The translations under genes and the position numbers were made by a program. Below, piece after piece: positions 35,501-47,242 of a stretch of DNA of 64,000 nucleotides (position 1 is its first letter; each line of letters begins with the position of its first letter). A model generated the notes under the pieces. That model worked only from the letters and a program-made list of their open reading frames with translations, ran no database searches and was not told the origin of the DNA. Source of the DNA: Halicephalobus mephisto (taxonomy: Eukaryota > Nematoda > Chromadorea > Rhabditida > Panagrolaimidae); contig SWDT01000567.1 of the NCBI GenBank assembly GCA_009193035.1, forward strand, positions 124,001 through 188,000. The letters are read 5' to 3'.

Positions 35501-38230
35501 TAATGATAGTCATTATTCATAAAAATTGGATGAACAAACGAGGTGCAAAATTTATGGGGATTGTCGAGCGGAGGAACTGGGCAAAGACAAAAGGACTAGC
35601 AGGCGGAGCCCCTGCGGCAACCTCATTAATCATTCCATGGATAGGACCTCCCGATCTACGGAGTTTGGACTTCTTGACCGTAGGATACAAAAAGAAATGC
35701 TAAAGAAATGGCAGAAATTTTCGCTATGAAGCACATATGTGCACACTAGGGTTCCCCGAGGCTTTCCGCGACAACTGGCCATCAATTGACGGACTTATTC
35801 TCCCGCCTTCCGAGGAAGGAAGAACACCAATGGTTGTTGTTACTTATTTAAAAGTGATTTATGACTATTTCGCATAACATTCGTGTTAATCGACTAATTT
35901 TTCTGCAATTTTTTCGCGGAAAATTCATCGAAACAAAAATGGCAAAAATAAAAAAAGTAAAATTGAAACTGTCCAGATCTGTATTTACCTAATGCGCAAC
36001 TCGAGTCCCCGTCCAAGTGACACGATAAGTCTGTCATCCAAGGCACACCTTAGGAGCGCCAAAAACCGTCCAACAACCCCCCGAACGACGACGAAACACT
36101 GGTCCGTTTCTCAAATAAGTCCTTAAATCCGGTCTTTATTGTTCTAAAGTAATCAATTTGCACTATTGTGAAAATTAAAAACATTTTCTACGAAATAATT
36201 CAAACATAAATTATCAATTTTTAATTTATTTTAAAAATAAAAAATATTAATTTTTAATTTATTTTAAAAATAAAAAATATCAATTTTTAATTTATTTTAA
36301 AAATAAAAAATATTAATTTTTCGAAATTTTTAATTTTACTATTCTTAAAAAAACTAAAAATAATTCAAAAATTTTTAATTTTATTACTGTAAAAAATAAA
36401 AAGAACGAGTCGATTTGCCAGATTTATCATTTTTGTCTTTTTTGTAAAATTTCTATTTTTTGCGCGGGAATTCGAAAAATCATGTTATTACGAAATTTAA
36501 AATTTAAACTTTAGGAATTTTTAAAGTTTAAAATTTAGATAAAATGAGGTTTAAAAATCTCCATATTTATTATTTTTGTCTTTTTTATAAAAATTTTTCG
36601 TTTTACGCGGGAATTCAAAAAATTATATTATTACGAAATTTAAAATTTAAACTTTTTAGAAACTTTAGAAATTTTTAGTTTAAAAATCTCCATATTTATT
36701 ATTTTTTTATAAAAATTTTTCCTTTTACGCGGGAATTCAAAAAATTATATTATTACGAAATTTAAAATTTAAACTTTAGAAATTTTTAAAGTTTAAAGTT
36801 TAAGTAAAATGAGGTTTAAAAATCTCCATATTTATTATTTTTGTCTTTTTTATAAAAATTTTTCCTTTTACGCGGGAATTCAAAAAATCGAAAAAGTTTA
36901 TTATTTTTTAATTTTAGCGTTTGGGAAAAGTAAATAAATCTTAATAAAAATATTATTTGAAGAATAATCCATAAATTATGTAAAAGAATTTTAACGACTG
37001 TCATCAGATAATAAATCGCTACAAGAGTGATAATGAGGCAATAAAACTAACTGCTTTCGGAAGCAGGAACACAATAAGGCAAAAAAGAACGAATGAGCGA
37101 TGCGAGAAGATGATTTACGACCTTGTCGACGGCGGACTGGTCTTTCCTAACGGGGTGGGCATTGGACTGCTTTCCGGAGCTGTTACTGGTATGACAAAAG
37201 GTCGACATATCGCGCAATGCCAGATATCGGCAGATAGAGACCAGATTCACCTGTCATTCGAGGGCCAAGTGGTTCCGATAAAATTATCGAGAACCTGGTC
37301 AAAGACGAATTATCCTTCAAAAAATAAAAAACAATCATGATGTAAAAAATTTAAATTTTATCAATACACATTTCTGAAATTTTCCATTCAAGACCAAAAA
37401 CAAAATTCAAAATTTACATAAATTCATAAAGTTAAAAATAATAATTTAAAAAAGAAAATAAAAATAATTTTTTTTTAAATTTTTAAAAATATAAAAACTT
37501 TAAAATACGACTTTTTTAAAATTTTTAGAAAAGTTTAAAATTTAAAACAAAACTGTTATTTTTCATTTTTATTTTATGCTAAAATTCAAAAATTAAAAAA
37601 ATTACTTTAATCTAAAAATTAAAAATGCAATTTTTTAAAAATTGTCTCGACACGAATTTTCAAAAAAGTTCAAAATTTAAATAAAAAAATTTTTTTTTTC
37701 ACTTTTTATTTTTTTTCAATTTACGCGGGAATTTAAAAATATATCATTTTAAAAATAAATTTTTTTAATTTTTAGAAAAATTTAAAATAAAAATAAATTT
37801 TTTTAATTTTTAGAAAAATTTAATTTAAAAAAATTTTTTAAAATTTCCATTTTTTTCATCATCACGGATCTCTCTTCGTTTATACGGTAATTCAAAAATT
37901 CCAAAAAAATTTACATAAATTTTAAAAGTTTAATATTTGTAAAATTAAAATAAATATTTCTGAAAAATCATGTGAGTAAAGAAAGATCAAACCAATTTTC
38001 TATGACTGAAATAGTGAAAAAAATAATCGCAAAAAAGTTGGAAAAAAACGGAAAAGCTCCTCTAATCGCTTCTAGTTTCCGTGAGATAACGATGTGCTGG
38101 CTCTTCACCTCCTTTGACGTCCTTTTTCGTTTTTGGAAGAATGTAAGACGACATAGCTAAGAACTTGAGGAGCTGTTTCTTGCCGAAAGTGATGGATGAC
38201 CCGTGACTAGAAAGTCACATTATTTGACAA
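35501..38230. other. Non-coding, mixed sequence and ACGCGGGAATTC array
   Basis: No gene supported. Islands of more balanced composition lie at 35530-35830, 35990-36120 and 37050-37270; the second could be a 5' UTR exon of the FGFRL1-like gene (minus strand, GCATTAG|GTAAATAC at its end) or conserved promoter DNA. 36420-36900 is the second ACGCGGGAATTC array. The remainder is A/T homopolymer-rich. Confidence 0.45.
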
Positions 38231-38319
38231 TGGAGCTTTGACAGATGAAAATGATGCCCTTTTTGGTCGAATAACAAACACAAGTATTGAGGTCTATAAC
38301 CTCGTCAACATCAAAGTCG

Positions 38320-38660
38320 AAATCAAATCAGCAGGTTGCTTGCAGAATTCTAACAGATATGTCGAAATCAGAATAAAAATTAAATCCGCAGGTTGCTTGC
38401 AGAATTCTAGTAAATATATCAAAATAAAAACCAAATCCGCAGGTTGCTTGCAGAATTCTAACAGATATGTCGAAATCAAAGTTAAATTCACGATTTTCAC
38501 CTAGCATTTAAGAAAATTGATCAAAGCCAAATCTGCAAGTTGTTTAGAGAATTCTAGTAGATATATCAAAATCAAAATCAAATCTGCAGCTTGCACGCAG
38601 AATTTTAAAAAATTGATCAAAGCCAAATTCGCAGGTTGCTTTCAACATTCGACTGACTTA
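38320..38660. repeat. CCGCAGGTTGCTTGCAGAATT minisatellite, unit 51-57 bp
   Basis: GCAGGTTGCTTGCAGAATTC occurs at 38331, 38388 and 38439, with decayed copies at about 38530, 38585 and 38630. Units are multiples of three, which makes overlapping open frames on both strands; these are not genes. Confidence 0.88.
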
Positions 38661-39281
38661 TTTAATTTGTTTCTAAAAATTTAATTTAATTTCAATTTTA
38701 ATGTTGACCTATTTATAGATCTTGAAAAAAGTTATATTGGATTTAATTTTAAAAATAATAATAAAGTATTGAAACTGATATTTTAAAAATTTAAACATAC
38801 TTTAAAATCACCAATGAACTGTCGTGATTTTATCAGTTTATCGCTAAAGCAGACCGGGATGGATTAGTGCATTATCAATCAGAAGTGTCAAGAATCAAGC
38901 CTCGGGTCTCTATTCGAGGAGTGCTGACGTTGAGGTAAATGAACTTCTACCTTTGGCAATACTAGTCGAGAAACTTCCTTAAGATCCTTTAAAACTTAGA
39001 ATTCTTCAGAATCCACGATTTTCAACATTTCTTAAGATCTTCAAGACTTCTGGAAACACCTCCAAAGTCCTCTAAGACTTCCAAAACCTATAAAAACACC
39101 TTTAAAGTCTTCCAAGGTTCACTGGAATTTCTCTAAAATCTTCTCAGATCTCTTCAACGTCCTTCAAAACTTTCTGAAGCTCTCTAAGCTTCTTCCAAAA
39201 TCATTCAAAATCCCTCAACTTCCTTCGAAATTTTTTAAGAGCATTCAAAACTATTTATTATATCAGTGTATTAACTAGTTA

Positions 39282-39455
39282 TTGGATAAACAAAGCAAAG
39301 TACACTGTCTCGAAGGGAAAATACCCTACATGTATGATAATGGGCATACTGTACATAACAGACCGAGTATTAACTAGTTATTTAATATATGCTCATTGGG
39401 TCTAATATCATTATTCTTCCGATAAATTAAAAACTCTCATATTCCTCGTTACTCA
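39282..39455. repeat. Dispersed near-identical repeat, copy 1
   Basis: From TTGGATAAACAAAGCAAAG to ACTCTCATAT this matches 43178-43351 at a constant offset of 3896 bp, with about three substitutions and no indel. Flanks are unrelated. Confidence 0.9.
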
Positions 39456-39826
39456 TCCAACTATACTGCTTCACCGGGATCTGACACTAAAACTCTTTAA
39501 CACATAGTGGACAATGTGGGCCATATGTGGTACACAACCTCTGCATGCAGCACATTATATTTCGTAACAGATTTATTTTTGCAATTTCGGATTTTGTTTT
39601 TTTAACTAACGAATACCTCTAGATTGAACTAAATATTGACGGATTTGTGTCACAAAAAATACATATCGTTTTGGATCCACGACACACAAAATCCAAAAAC
39701 ATACATTGTCAGCAATGTGTTAAACACCTTCCAAGACCCCGAAGATCCTTCAAAATCCCTCAAATTTTTCATTTTTAGAAGATATCAACATTCCAAAAAT
39801 CGAAGAAAACTTACAATAATAAATTC

Positions 39827-40055
39827 TTATTTTACTGACTTATTCAAGAAAAAAATTCGATAAAGATCTAACATGTCAATCAGGATTCCAACTTTGGATT
39901 TCCGAGAGGCCAAAGGGGACTGAATAAACGAAACAGTTTTAATCTTTATCGACACAATTGGGTTACTTCGATCCGGACCTGCTGTCAACTCGGATATTAT
40001 TAATAATCGTAGATCGGGACACATTTTGTCAATTTTAAACCACTTGAACTTCTTC
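39827..40055 (-). pseudogene. Possible F-box-like gene fragment
   Basis: A minus-strand frame from an ATG at about 40055 reads SKKFKWFKIDKMCPDLRLLI followed by ISELTAGPDRSN, which resembles the start of nematode F-box domains (hydrophobic, P-D-(L/V)-R-L-x-I-I then D-R-S-N). The frame then loses similarity and ends at 39827. A further exon-like piece on the same strand lies near 40420-40480 but upstream, the wrong side for an F-box protein. Best read as a relic; chance similarity is possible. Confidence 0.25.
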
Positions 40056-43000
40056 GACATGCCAACTGTTACATTTATACAAATTTTAATAAACAACTTT
40101 ATTTCAAAAAAGTCATAAACAAACTTTTATTCAAAAAAATAACTTTAAATATTTGTATTTTAAAAAATAATTTTTTAAATATTTTTATTCAAAAAAACAA
40201 CTTTTTAAATTTTTTTATTTTAAAAAATAACTTTTTAAATATGTTTATTCAAAAAAATAATTTTTTAAATGTTTTTATTTTAAAAAATAATTTTTTAAAT
40301 ATTTTTATTTTAAAAAATAACTTTTTAAATGTTTTTATTTTTAATATATCTCTTTATTTTTAAATAATTAAAATTTTAAAATAAAATTAGAATCTTCAAG
40401 GCATACCTGAAAAGTTGCTTGGCGATTTCAAAATCACGCCACACCAACGTTTCAGATATTCCTTGAGATTCTGAAATATCTTATTTTTTAGCAAATCCAA
40501 AGTACCTAAAAAATAATATTAATTTTACCCGACAGTATTTTTCTAAAAAGATAAAAGTCGTTCCCATGGAGAGCTTTGGGGACTTATTTAAGTAAATGTT
40601 AATTTAGCTGGAATCCCTTTAAGAAAAATATCTTCATTGTTAAATTTCGGTCTCGACACGAATAATTTAGAAAATTTTTTACATTTAATTTTTTAAATTT
40701 TTAATAATTTTTATATTTTTTTAAGTTTTTAATAATTTCGAAAAATTTTTACATTTTATTTTTTTAATTTTTAATAATTTCGAAAAATTTTTACATTTTA
40801 TTTTTTAAATTTGTAATAATTTCGAAAAATTTTTACATTTTATTTTTTTAATTTTTAATAATTTTATACATTTTATTTTTTTAATTTTAAAATTCTTAAT
40901 AATTTTAAAAATTTTTAATAATTTTTGAATTTCCAAAGATTTTTATATTTTATTTTTTTCAATTTTTAATAATTTCTAAACTTTTAAAATTTTTAAGTTT
41001 TTAGAAAATTTATCAAATTTTTAGTTTTTTAGATTGTAGAGGACATATGAGATTTGTTAGATATAAAAAAATTACCTGAAAATCATCAAAATTATATTGT
41101 AAAAAATAAATCATTATTCGTGTCAAGACTAAAGTTGAATAATTTTTTCCTTTTTTAAGTCACGTAATTTAAAAATACAAAATGCAGACAATAAAGTGGA
41201 GACTGCTCTCGACAAAGCATCGGAACGTGGACTGAGCCCAGATACTCGATCGGAGGGGGTTGGGACGGTCGACCCAGGAATCGAATTTCAAAAAGTTGTT
41301 TCGATTTTCTGTAACACGCAAAAGAACGGATATCTGAACTCTTCGTTGTTGTCTGAATAGAGTTATCGGGTGTCGTATTCGAGGTCGAGAACAGGCGTTA
41401 AATGAAAACGGATAAACCTTTTGTCGTAGATGAATCTTCAAAGTATGAACAAGTTAAAAACAATGTTGAGAAGCTATACAGCACACCTGTCCCAGAGATA
41501 CGGCAACAATGAAGACTAAAAATTAAAATTTTTCGCACTTGGAAAACTAGTCATTTGCTGTCTTTCTTTTTGACATCCGATATGAGTCCCAGAACGGCCC
41601 TCCTATCAGGAACAGATCAAACTGACAAGTTATAACTTGCCCTGAGGGCTTTAGAACTTTAAAATAAAAATCCCACAAATGTATAAAAATTAAAAATTTA
41701 TAACTTTGCCGATTTCGGAAATGCCATGACCTAAATGCAGTTATAATTGAAGTCTAGAGGTAAAGACATTAGGATATTCTATTAAGCCAAAAGCAAATTC
41801 ACAAAGATATTTATCTTTTTGGTCAAAAAGGCAGGTGCCGTAGCAACCACTAATACTGAAAAGGCGGCAGAAAGCTTTAATTTCACCATTAAAGGTTGCC
41901 ACTCAAGGCAACGGAATCCAGTTGTCTTATTTCCTGAATTATCAACGATAGTCGTCGTTCTATAACTCTCACCAACTATGCAATTCCGTCGTATTTGAAA
42001 ATTGCATAGTTGATAGGGGTCATAGAATCGGCTACTGATCAGATTTCTTATATAGTGTCCTAAAAATCGATTATTTTTTACTTTTCAAAATCTCAAGTAA
42101 GTTCGAAAATTACACATGTACCACAAAGGTTGTAGAATCTGCCATCAAACAAGTTCACTATTCAGTACTCTAAAAGTTTTTTTTTAATTTTAAGAATTCG
42201 AAAGAAATTTAAAAAATTAAATAACTTATAAAAGTTTTAAAATTATTTGTTAACAAATATTAGCTTTATACAATACTCTAAAATTAATTTCCTTATTTAA
42301 AAAAATCCAAATATGAAAAATTAAATAACTTATAAAAGTTCTAAAATTATTTGCCAGGAAATATTACTTTTATACAGTACTCTAAAAGTCAATTTTTTTT
42401 TAATTTTAAAAATTAAAAAGAAATTTAAAAAATTAAATAATTTATAAAAGTTCTAAAATTATTTGCCAGGGAATATTACTTCCATACAGTACTTTAAAAT
42501 TGATTTTTTACTTTTTAAAAATCCAAATTTGAAAATTAAATAGTTCATAACTGTCTTAAAGTAATGCAATAATCAAATTCACTTTCGTAAAGTAGTTTGA
42601 AATCGATTATTTTTGAAAATTATACACCAGATAAAGGTCGTAAAATTGGCTACCCATGAGGTTGACTAAATACAGTAACTTAAAGTCGATTTTTAAAAAT
42701 TTATTATTAATAAAAAATTCACTTTTTATACGGTAACCTAAAATCGATTTTTTTATTTTTGAAAATCAATTTTAAGTTTGTTTTGACTAAGCTCGTAGAA
42801 AGGTTAGAATTTTTTATTATTCATCGAACTTTTTTCAACGTATCTGCAAAAAAATATAAAAATATAAAAAAATTAAGAAATGTAAAAAAATTAGAAAAAT
42901 ATAAAAAAATTAAAAATAATATAAAATTTACTGAATAATTTTAGTCTTTTAGATTAATCACAAAATTCTAGAATTTGTTTTAAAAATTAAAACTCTCAAA

Positions 43001-43177
43001 ATTTATTTTAAAAAATTATTTTTAGAGAAATTTAAAAGTTATTGTAAAATTTAAAAAAATTAATATAATGAAGATGGATGTTGTTATCGAGCCCTTACGG
43101 TAGTTGCTCCCTGGACATTTCTTCCCTTATTTCGTAAGGTTTATTTTGTACTTTTTGTTATGTTCATGTACTGACTA
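40056..43177. other. Non-coding, AT-rich simple repeats
   Basis: 40080-40340 is an irregular tandem of AACTTTTTAAATATTTTTAT. 40640-41040 is TTTTTAATAATTTCGAAAAA tandem. 41170-41440 is a more balanced island without a credible ORF. 42140-42720 has four copies of a weak 120-bp repeat ending CATACAGTACTYTAAAA. No gene seen. Confidence 0.5.
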
Positions 43178-43351
43178 TTGGATAAACAAAGCAAAGTACA
43201 CTGTCTCGAAGGGAAAATACCCTACATGTATGATAATGGGCATACTGTACATAACAGACCGAGTACTAACTAGTTATTTAATATATGCTCATTGGGTCTG
43301 ATATCATTATTCTTCCGAGAAATTAAAAACTCTCATATCCTTCATCACTCA
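43178..43351. repeat. Dispersed near-identical repeat, copy 2
   Basis: Second copy of the 39282-39455 sequence. Here it lies inside a 65-codon open frame starting at 43104, which is broken in copy 1, so the frame is not evidence for a gene. Confidence 0.9.
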
Positions 43352-43869
43352 CACCACTTCACAGAGATCCGATGCTTTTTTACACCAGTGGTTATAGTAG
43401 TTGGATTATTCTAAAATCGAAATTAAGAAAAGATTCATTCAAAAAGAATTTCGAAACCATCTCGAATCAAGGAAATACTGTAGCGAAGGAAATTTCGCAA
43501 CTTTTATCAATAGCAAATACAGTAATTTGTAAGCTTTTTTCTGTAGTAAATTTCAAAATATTTAAACTTTTTATTAGTAAATTAATTGTGCAATATTGAA
43601 TACTGTAATTTTAGCCTTAATTAATCGTTGGTTTTTACTGAAAATTGGTGTTAGTCAGCAGATGAGGAAGTTGCGAAATAAGCGGTATAGGTAGAGTTTT
43701 ATAATGAGTAATTCCTTTCAGAAACAAAGTCGAAAAAATAATTCTTATTCATTGTCGGTTATAGGTAAAAGCCATTTGGAATATTTAATGCCAACAATAA
43801 TAGAAAAAATACAAAAATAAATAATGAATGAAAAACGAAATTAATGTAATAAATATATGTAGTACATGC

Positions 43870-44465
43870 AAAAAATAGATACATGGTATATAATGTACTG
43901 ATGTATCAAAACGGTCCTGGTGTATCAAGTACATTATATTTAATGTATCGCTATATTAAATGTAATATTATTGTATTATATTTAATATATAGATATATTA
44001 AAAGAATTCTAACATATCAGATACACTATATTTAATATATCAATATATTAAAAGAATTCTAACATATCAGATACACTATATTTAATATATCAATATATTA
44101 AAGTAATTTTAATATATCAGATACACTATATTTAATACATCAGTATATTAAAACAACTTTAATGTATAAGATAGACTATATTTAATATATATAAATATTA
44201 AAAGAATTCTAACATATCAGATACACTATATTTAATATATATAAATATTAAAATAATTCTAGTGTATCAGATACACTATATTTAATTAATCAATACATTA
44301 AAACGGCCCTAACATATCAGATACATTAAGTAAAATGTCAATGCATTGTATATAATGTACCAATATATTATAACAACTCCAACGCACCAGATACATTATA
44401 TTTAATACATCGGCACATTAAATACAATGTATGCAATATATTAGAACCGTTGTAATGTACTCTTT
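43870..44465. repeat. Related satellite array, 50-bp unit, opposite orientation
   Basis: CATATCAGATACACTATATT recurs 50 bp apart (44013, 44063, 44113 and on). Its reverse complement resembles half of the 92-bp satellite unit of the transporter introns. Confidence 0.8.
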
Positions 44466-45189
44466 TTTGTCTGTACCGATCGCTCTCGAGAAGGTGTTTA
44501 AGACTAGACTGAATTTATTTCAAAACCAAAGATGATGCACCAATTACAATTTCTCATGCGAATTGGTATCATACTTTTCTCAGGATCTTCATGATAGAAG
44601 GTAATTCGCATCGATATGGAAATGTTTTTTGGTTATAATAGAAAATCGACTGATGTCCAGGGATTTTTGATTTAGAACTGTACTATTGTGACATTGATTT
44701 TCCACATCCACTGTGAATTTTTTAAAGGTAAAAATATATTGAATTTCTTTAAGTTTAAAAATTTGACATTATTGAAAGTAATAGTCTTCAAATAACGATA
44801 ATGAATTTGTTTTTAGACAATGGTGGAAGTAACAAAGATGACGATAAAATACTCTCTGGTCCCTTGATATAATCGAAAATGAAAAAAATCAAGAAGAAAC
44901 AAACTTTGGGACTGTTTAGGGGAGTTTCGAAACCTCTGAGAACCTTCCATCAGAATTTCTGAATTTTCCGTCGTTATTCTGTTTCTGAAGTCGAAAAATC
45001 TATCAAAATGTTGAAGACGAATTTAGCGGTTCTGAGAAGAAACTTGAAACATTCAGAATTCACAATTCTAATGGAACTAAGAACTCAAAAACCCTACAGA
45101 ACAGAATCGGGTTTTTCTGAAAAGTCGTTTCAGTTTTGTTTTTACTATAAGTGCAAAATTAAAACTTTTTACCATTATTTAAGTACTTA

Positions 45190-45196
45190 TTTTTAG
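45190..45196 (+). promoter_or_regulatory. Trans-splice-type acceptor before 183-residue ORF
   Basis: ATTTTTAG ends at 45196, nine bp before the ATG at 45206. Joining any upstream open frame in phase introduces a stop (GTAAAACTC read as G|TAA) except in phase 0, so trans-splicing is the simplest model. Confidence 0.45.
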
Positions 45197-45205
45197 GTAA
45201 AACTC

Positions 45206-45757
45206 ATGAACAAAAGACTAAAAAAAGAGAGAATTAAAGTCCAGAAAGAAGAGATCAAGACAATTCCAAATCAAAAACAAAACAAAAATCTCGAATCTCA
45301 TTTTTCTGTGATTGATCTCATTCCTAACGATGATTTATATCCCAATCAAGTTCTTTGTGAAGTGCACATCAACTTTGATTCTTATGCTTTTAACGGTGAA
45401 ATGAACAATCATAAAGACCTAGCTGAACACCTCCAAAATTCTTCTACTCTCATCGACCACCAAAGAATTCCACTTTTTACTTTTTTAACTAATAGAGATT
45501 TCATTTTAGGTGAAACAATGACCTCAATCCTGGTTTGTGATCGTTATTCTGAAATCATAAAGGGTCTTCTAGATGTTCAAACACCTTCCATAAATTTTCC
45601 TAACACCTTCGACATTGAAATTCAGATCCTGGACATCAGTCCTGCTTCTTTTCCAGATGTTGAAATTGTTTTTGGCAATAAGAATAGTATCCAGAATACT
45701 TCACTTACCAACTATGATATTCTTGATAAAAACAAAAAAATAACAGTATTCCTCTGA
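45206..45757 (+). CDS. Hypothetical protein, 183 residues, unknown family
   Basis: Single-exon open frame with no internal stop, G+C and codon use like a real worm gene. It opens with a Lys/Glu/Gln-rich segment of about 25 residues (MNKRLKKERIKVQKEEIK), followed by a mixed domain with many Ile/Phe/Asp and few Gly, suggestive of a beta-rich fold (VLCEVHINFDSYAF, FDIEIQILDIS). No signal peptide or membrane segment. No family recognised. AATAAA lies at 45848. Small upstream frames at 44823 and 45008 might be 5' exons but do not join in phase. Confidence 0.5.
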   Translation: MNKRLKKERIKVQKEEIKTIPNQKQNKNLESHFSVIDLIPNDDLYPNQVLCEVHINFDSYAFNGEMNNHKDLAEHLQNSSTLIDHQRIPLFTFLTNRDFILGETMTSILVCDRYSEIIKGLLDVQTPSINFPNTFDIEIQILDISPASFPDVEIVFGNKNSIQNTSLTNYDILDKNKKITVFL

Positions 45758-45847
45758 AACAAAAAAATTATTTCTCATAAATTTAGCAGAAAATTTGTCT
45801 TTGTTAACTTTTATTTTTTCCTAAAAGTTATGAGTTTATTATTTTTT

Positions 45848-45853
45848 AATAAA
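45848..45853 (+). terminator. Poly(A) signal after the hypothetical gene
   Basis: AATAAA 91 bp beyond the stop codon at 45757. Confidence 0.4.
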
Positions 45854-46543
45854 TGAAACTTATGATTTTTTCTTGCAATTTCTCAGGTACTCCTCCTCAG
45901 GGGAGTAATTTGCAATTTATATATTTCTAGGTTTTCTTTTAAAAATCTCCAAATTATTATTCAACAGTACTTCATATAAAAATACTAATAACTTTTTAAC
46001 TTTGTATCGAATTGTTTTCAAAGCAAGTTAACACATACGCAGATTACACTTAATCTAACAATTAACCCATGTCTAATGTTTTTCTAGTGATTCATAGGGT
46101 GTTTTTCATTCATTACTATCTCAAGTCTGGGTTCATTATGGACGTGTATCTTCTTTAAGGCCATGAATTAGATCTCTTATTAACTCTTTCTATTGACAAT
46201 GATCCTAGGTTTGATAACTTCATATATTTGCTGTTCCATTCACTCCAGATGCATCTGCTAGATCCCATTCTCTATAGAGTTATCTGCATTTGAGAATAAT
46301 CGATTTGAATCATTCTGTCATTTCTGAAGACCTCTAACATACAACCAAAACCATGGAAGATAACAATTTCAAACATGAGAGTTGCGTAAATACTAACGAC
46401 ATTGGTTTATTTTTAACGTAAAGTTTGCATTCAGAAAAAATGTAATTTCATTAATCTACTTTGAAACATTCAATCTTCGTCATAAATTACTCAACTATAA
46501 TGAAATAGTTCCGTATTTTTTGTTATTTATAACTTCCATAGCA

Positions 46544-46730
46544 ATGGAAAACATTTACTCACCTTGTGACATCGTGCTTGACTTACATAGTGATGACGTG
46601 CATCCAACTGTCATCAACTTCAATGGATTCTTACTTGTTATAGTAGGAGGTTTTGATGCTTACATAACTTGTTTTTAAAATAGAAAAAGTCTTGAGCATC
46701 ACAAGTGCTTGCTATCCAACATTTCTGAGC
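46544..46730 (+). pseudogene. Truncated paralogue of the downstream chemoreceptor
   Basis: From an ATG preceded by CCATAGCA, as in the intact gene (CGTAGCA), the frame reads HPTVINFNGFLLVIVGGFDA then YITCF and stops at 46678. The intact receptor has YPTLTHFNGFLALIFGGFGA then YITWF. DNA similarity continues past the stop (AAGTGCTTGCTATCCAACAT against AATACTTCTTATTCAACAT) and then fades. It is a tandem duplicate that died by nonsense mutation and decay. Confidence 0.75.
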
Positions 46731-47242
46731 TTTTCAAGTATCCTGTTATTATACGCTTCGTTGTCAGTACTTCATAATTAATGATGAGTTCGATCATGAT
46801 ACTTTATTTCATCAAACATTACAAGTAGTTGTTTATTAATACTTTTTGACAGAAACTCAACTTTTTATAATTGGAAAACAGAAAATACAAAGGATGTCAT
46901 ACTACAAGTAGCAACACTACAGTATATTCAGTCGACAGATAAATAATAGCAGTCATTTAATTTTTCGAGGTTCTGGGGATTAGTGACCAAAATCCATCGT
47001 TAGTACCAAGTTCGATTATGTAAGAATCCTCAATTGTCCAACTGAATCATTAACTACATAAAGTAATATCATGGTGAAACGAATTCTTAGTTCTTCGAAA
47101 TATGGGATTTTATAAAACATCATTATACTTCTCGATGGAATCTCTAGAGATGTACTTGTTTTTTTAATCCGTTATTTTAGAAAATATAAATACCAAAAGA
47201 CAGACTAATATTTGCTTTAAATTCATTGTTGCCTTCGTAGCA

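Noticed and set aside
35503..35703. Two overlapping plus-strand ORFs upstream of the FGFRL1-like gene
   Set aside because: Two frames open at once, no known domain, no acceptor or donor; more likely balanced-composition promoter DNA.
38238..38504. Open frame with repeated SAGCLQNSNRYV
   Set aside because: Generated by a 51-57 bp minisatellite that is open on both strands.
41230..41300. T-loop-like TTCGATTCC on the minus strand
   Set aside because: Flanking bases cannot form a T stem and no acceptor or D arm is found.
43104..43301. 65-codon hydrophobic ORF
   Set aside because: Mostly made of a dispersed repeat whose other copy at 39282 does not keep the frame.
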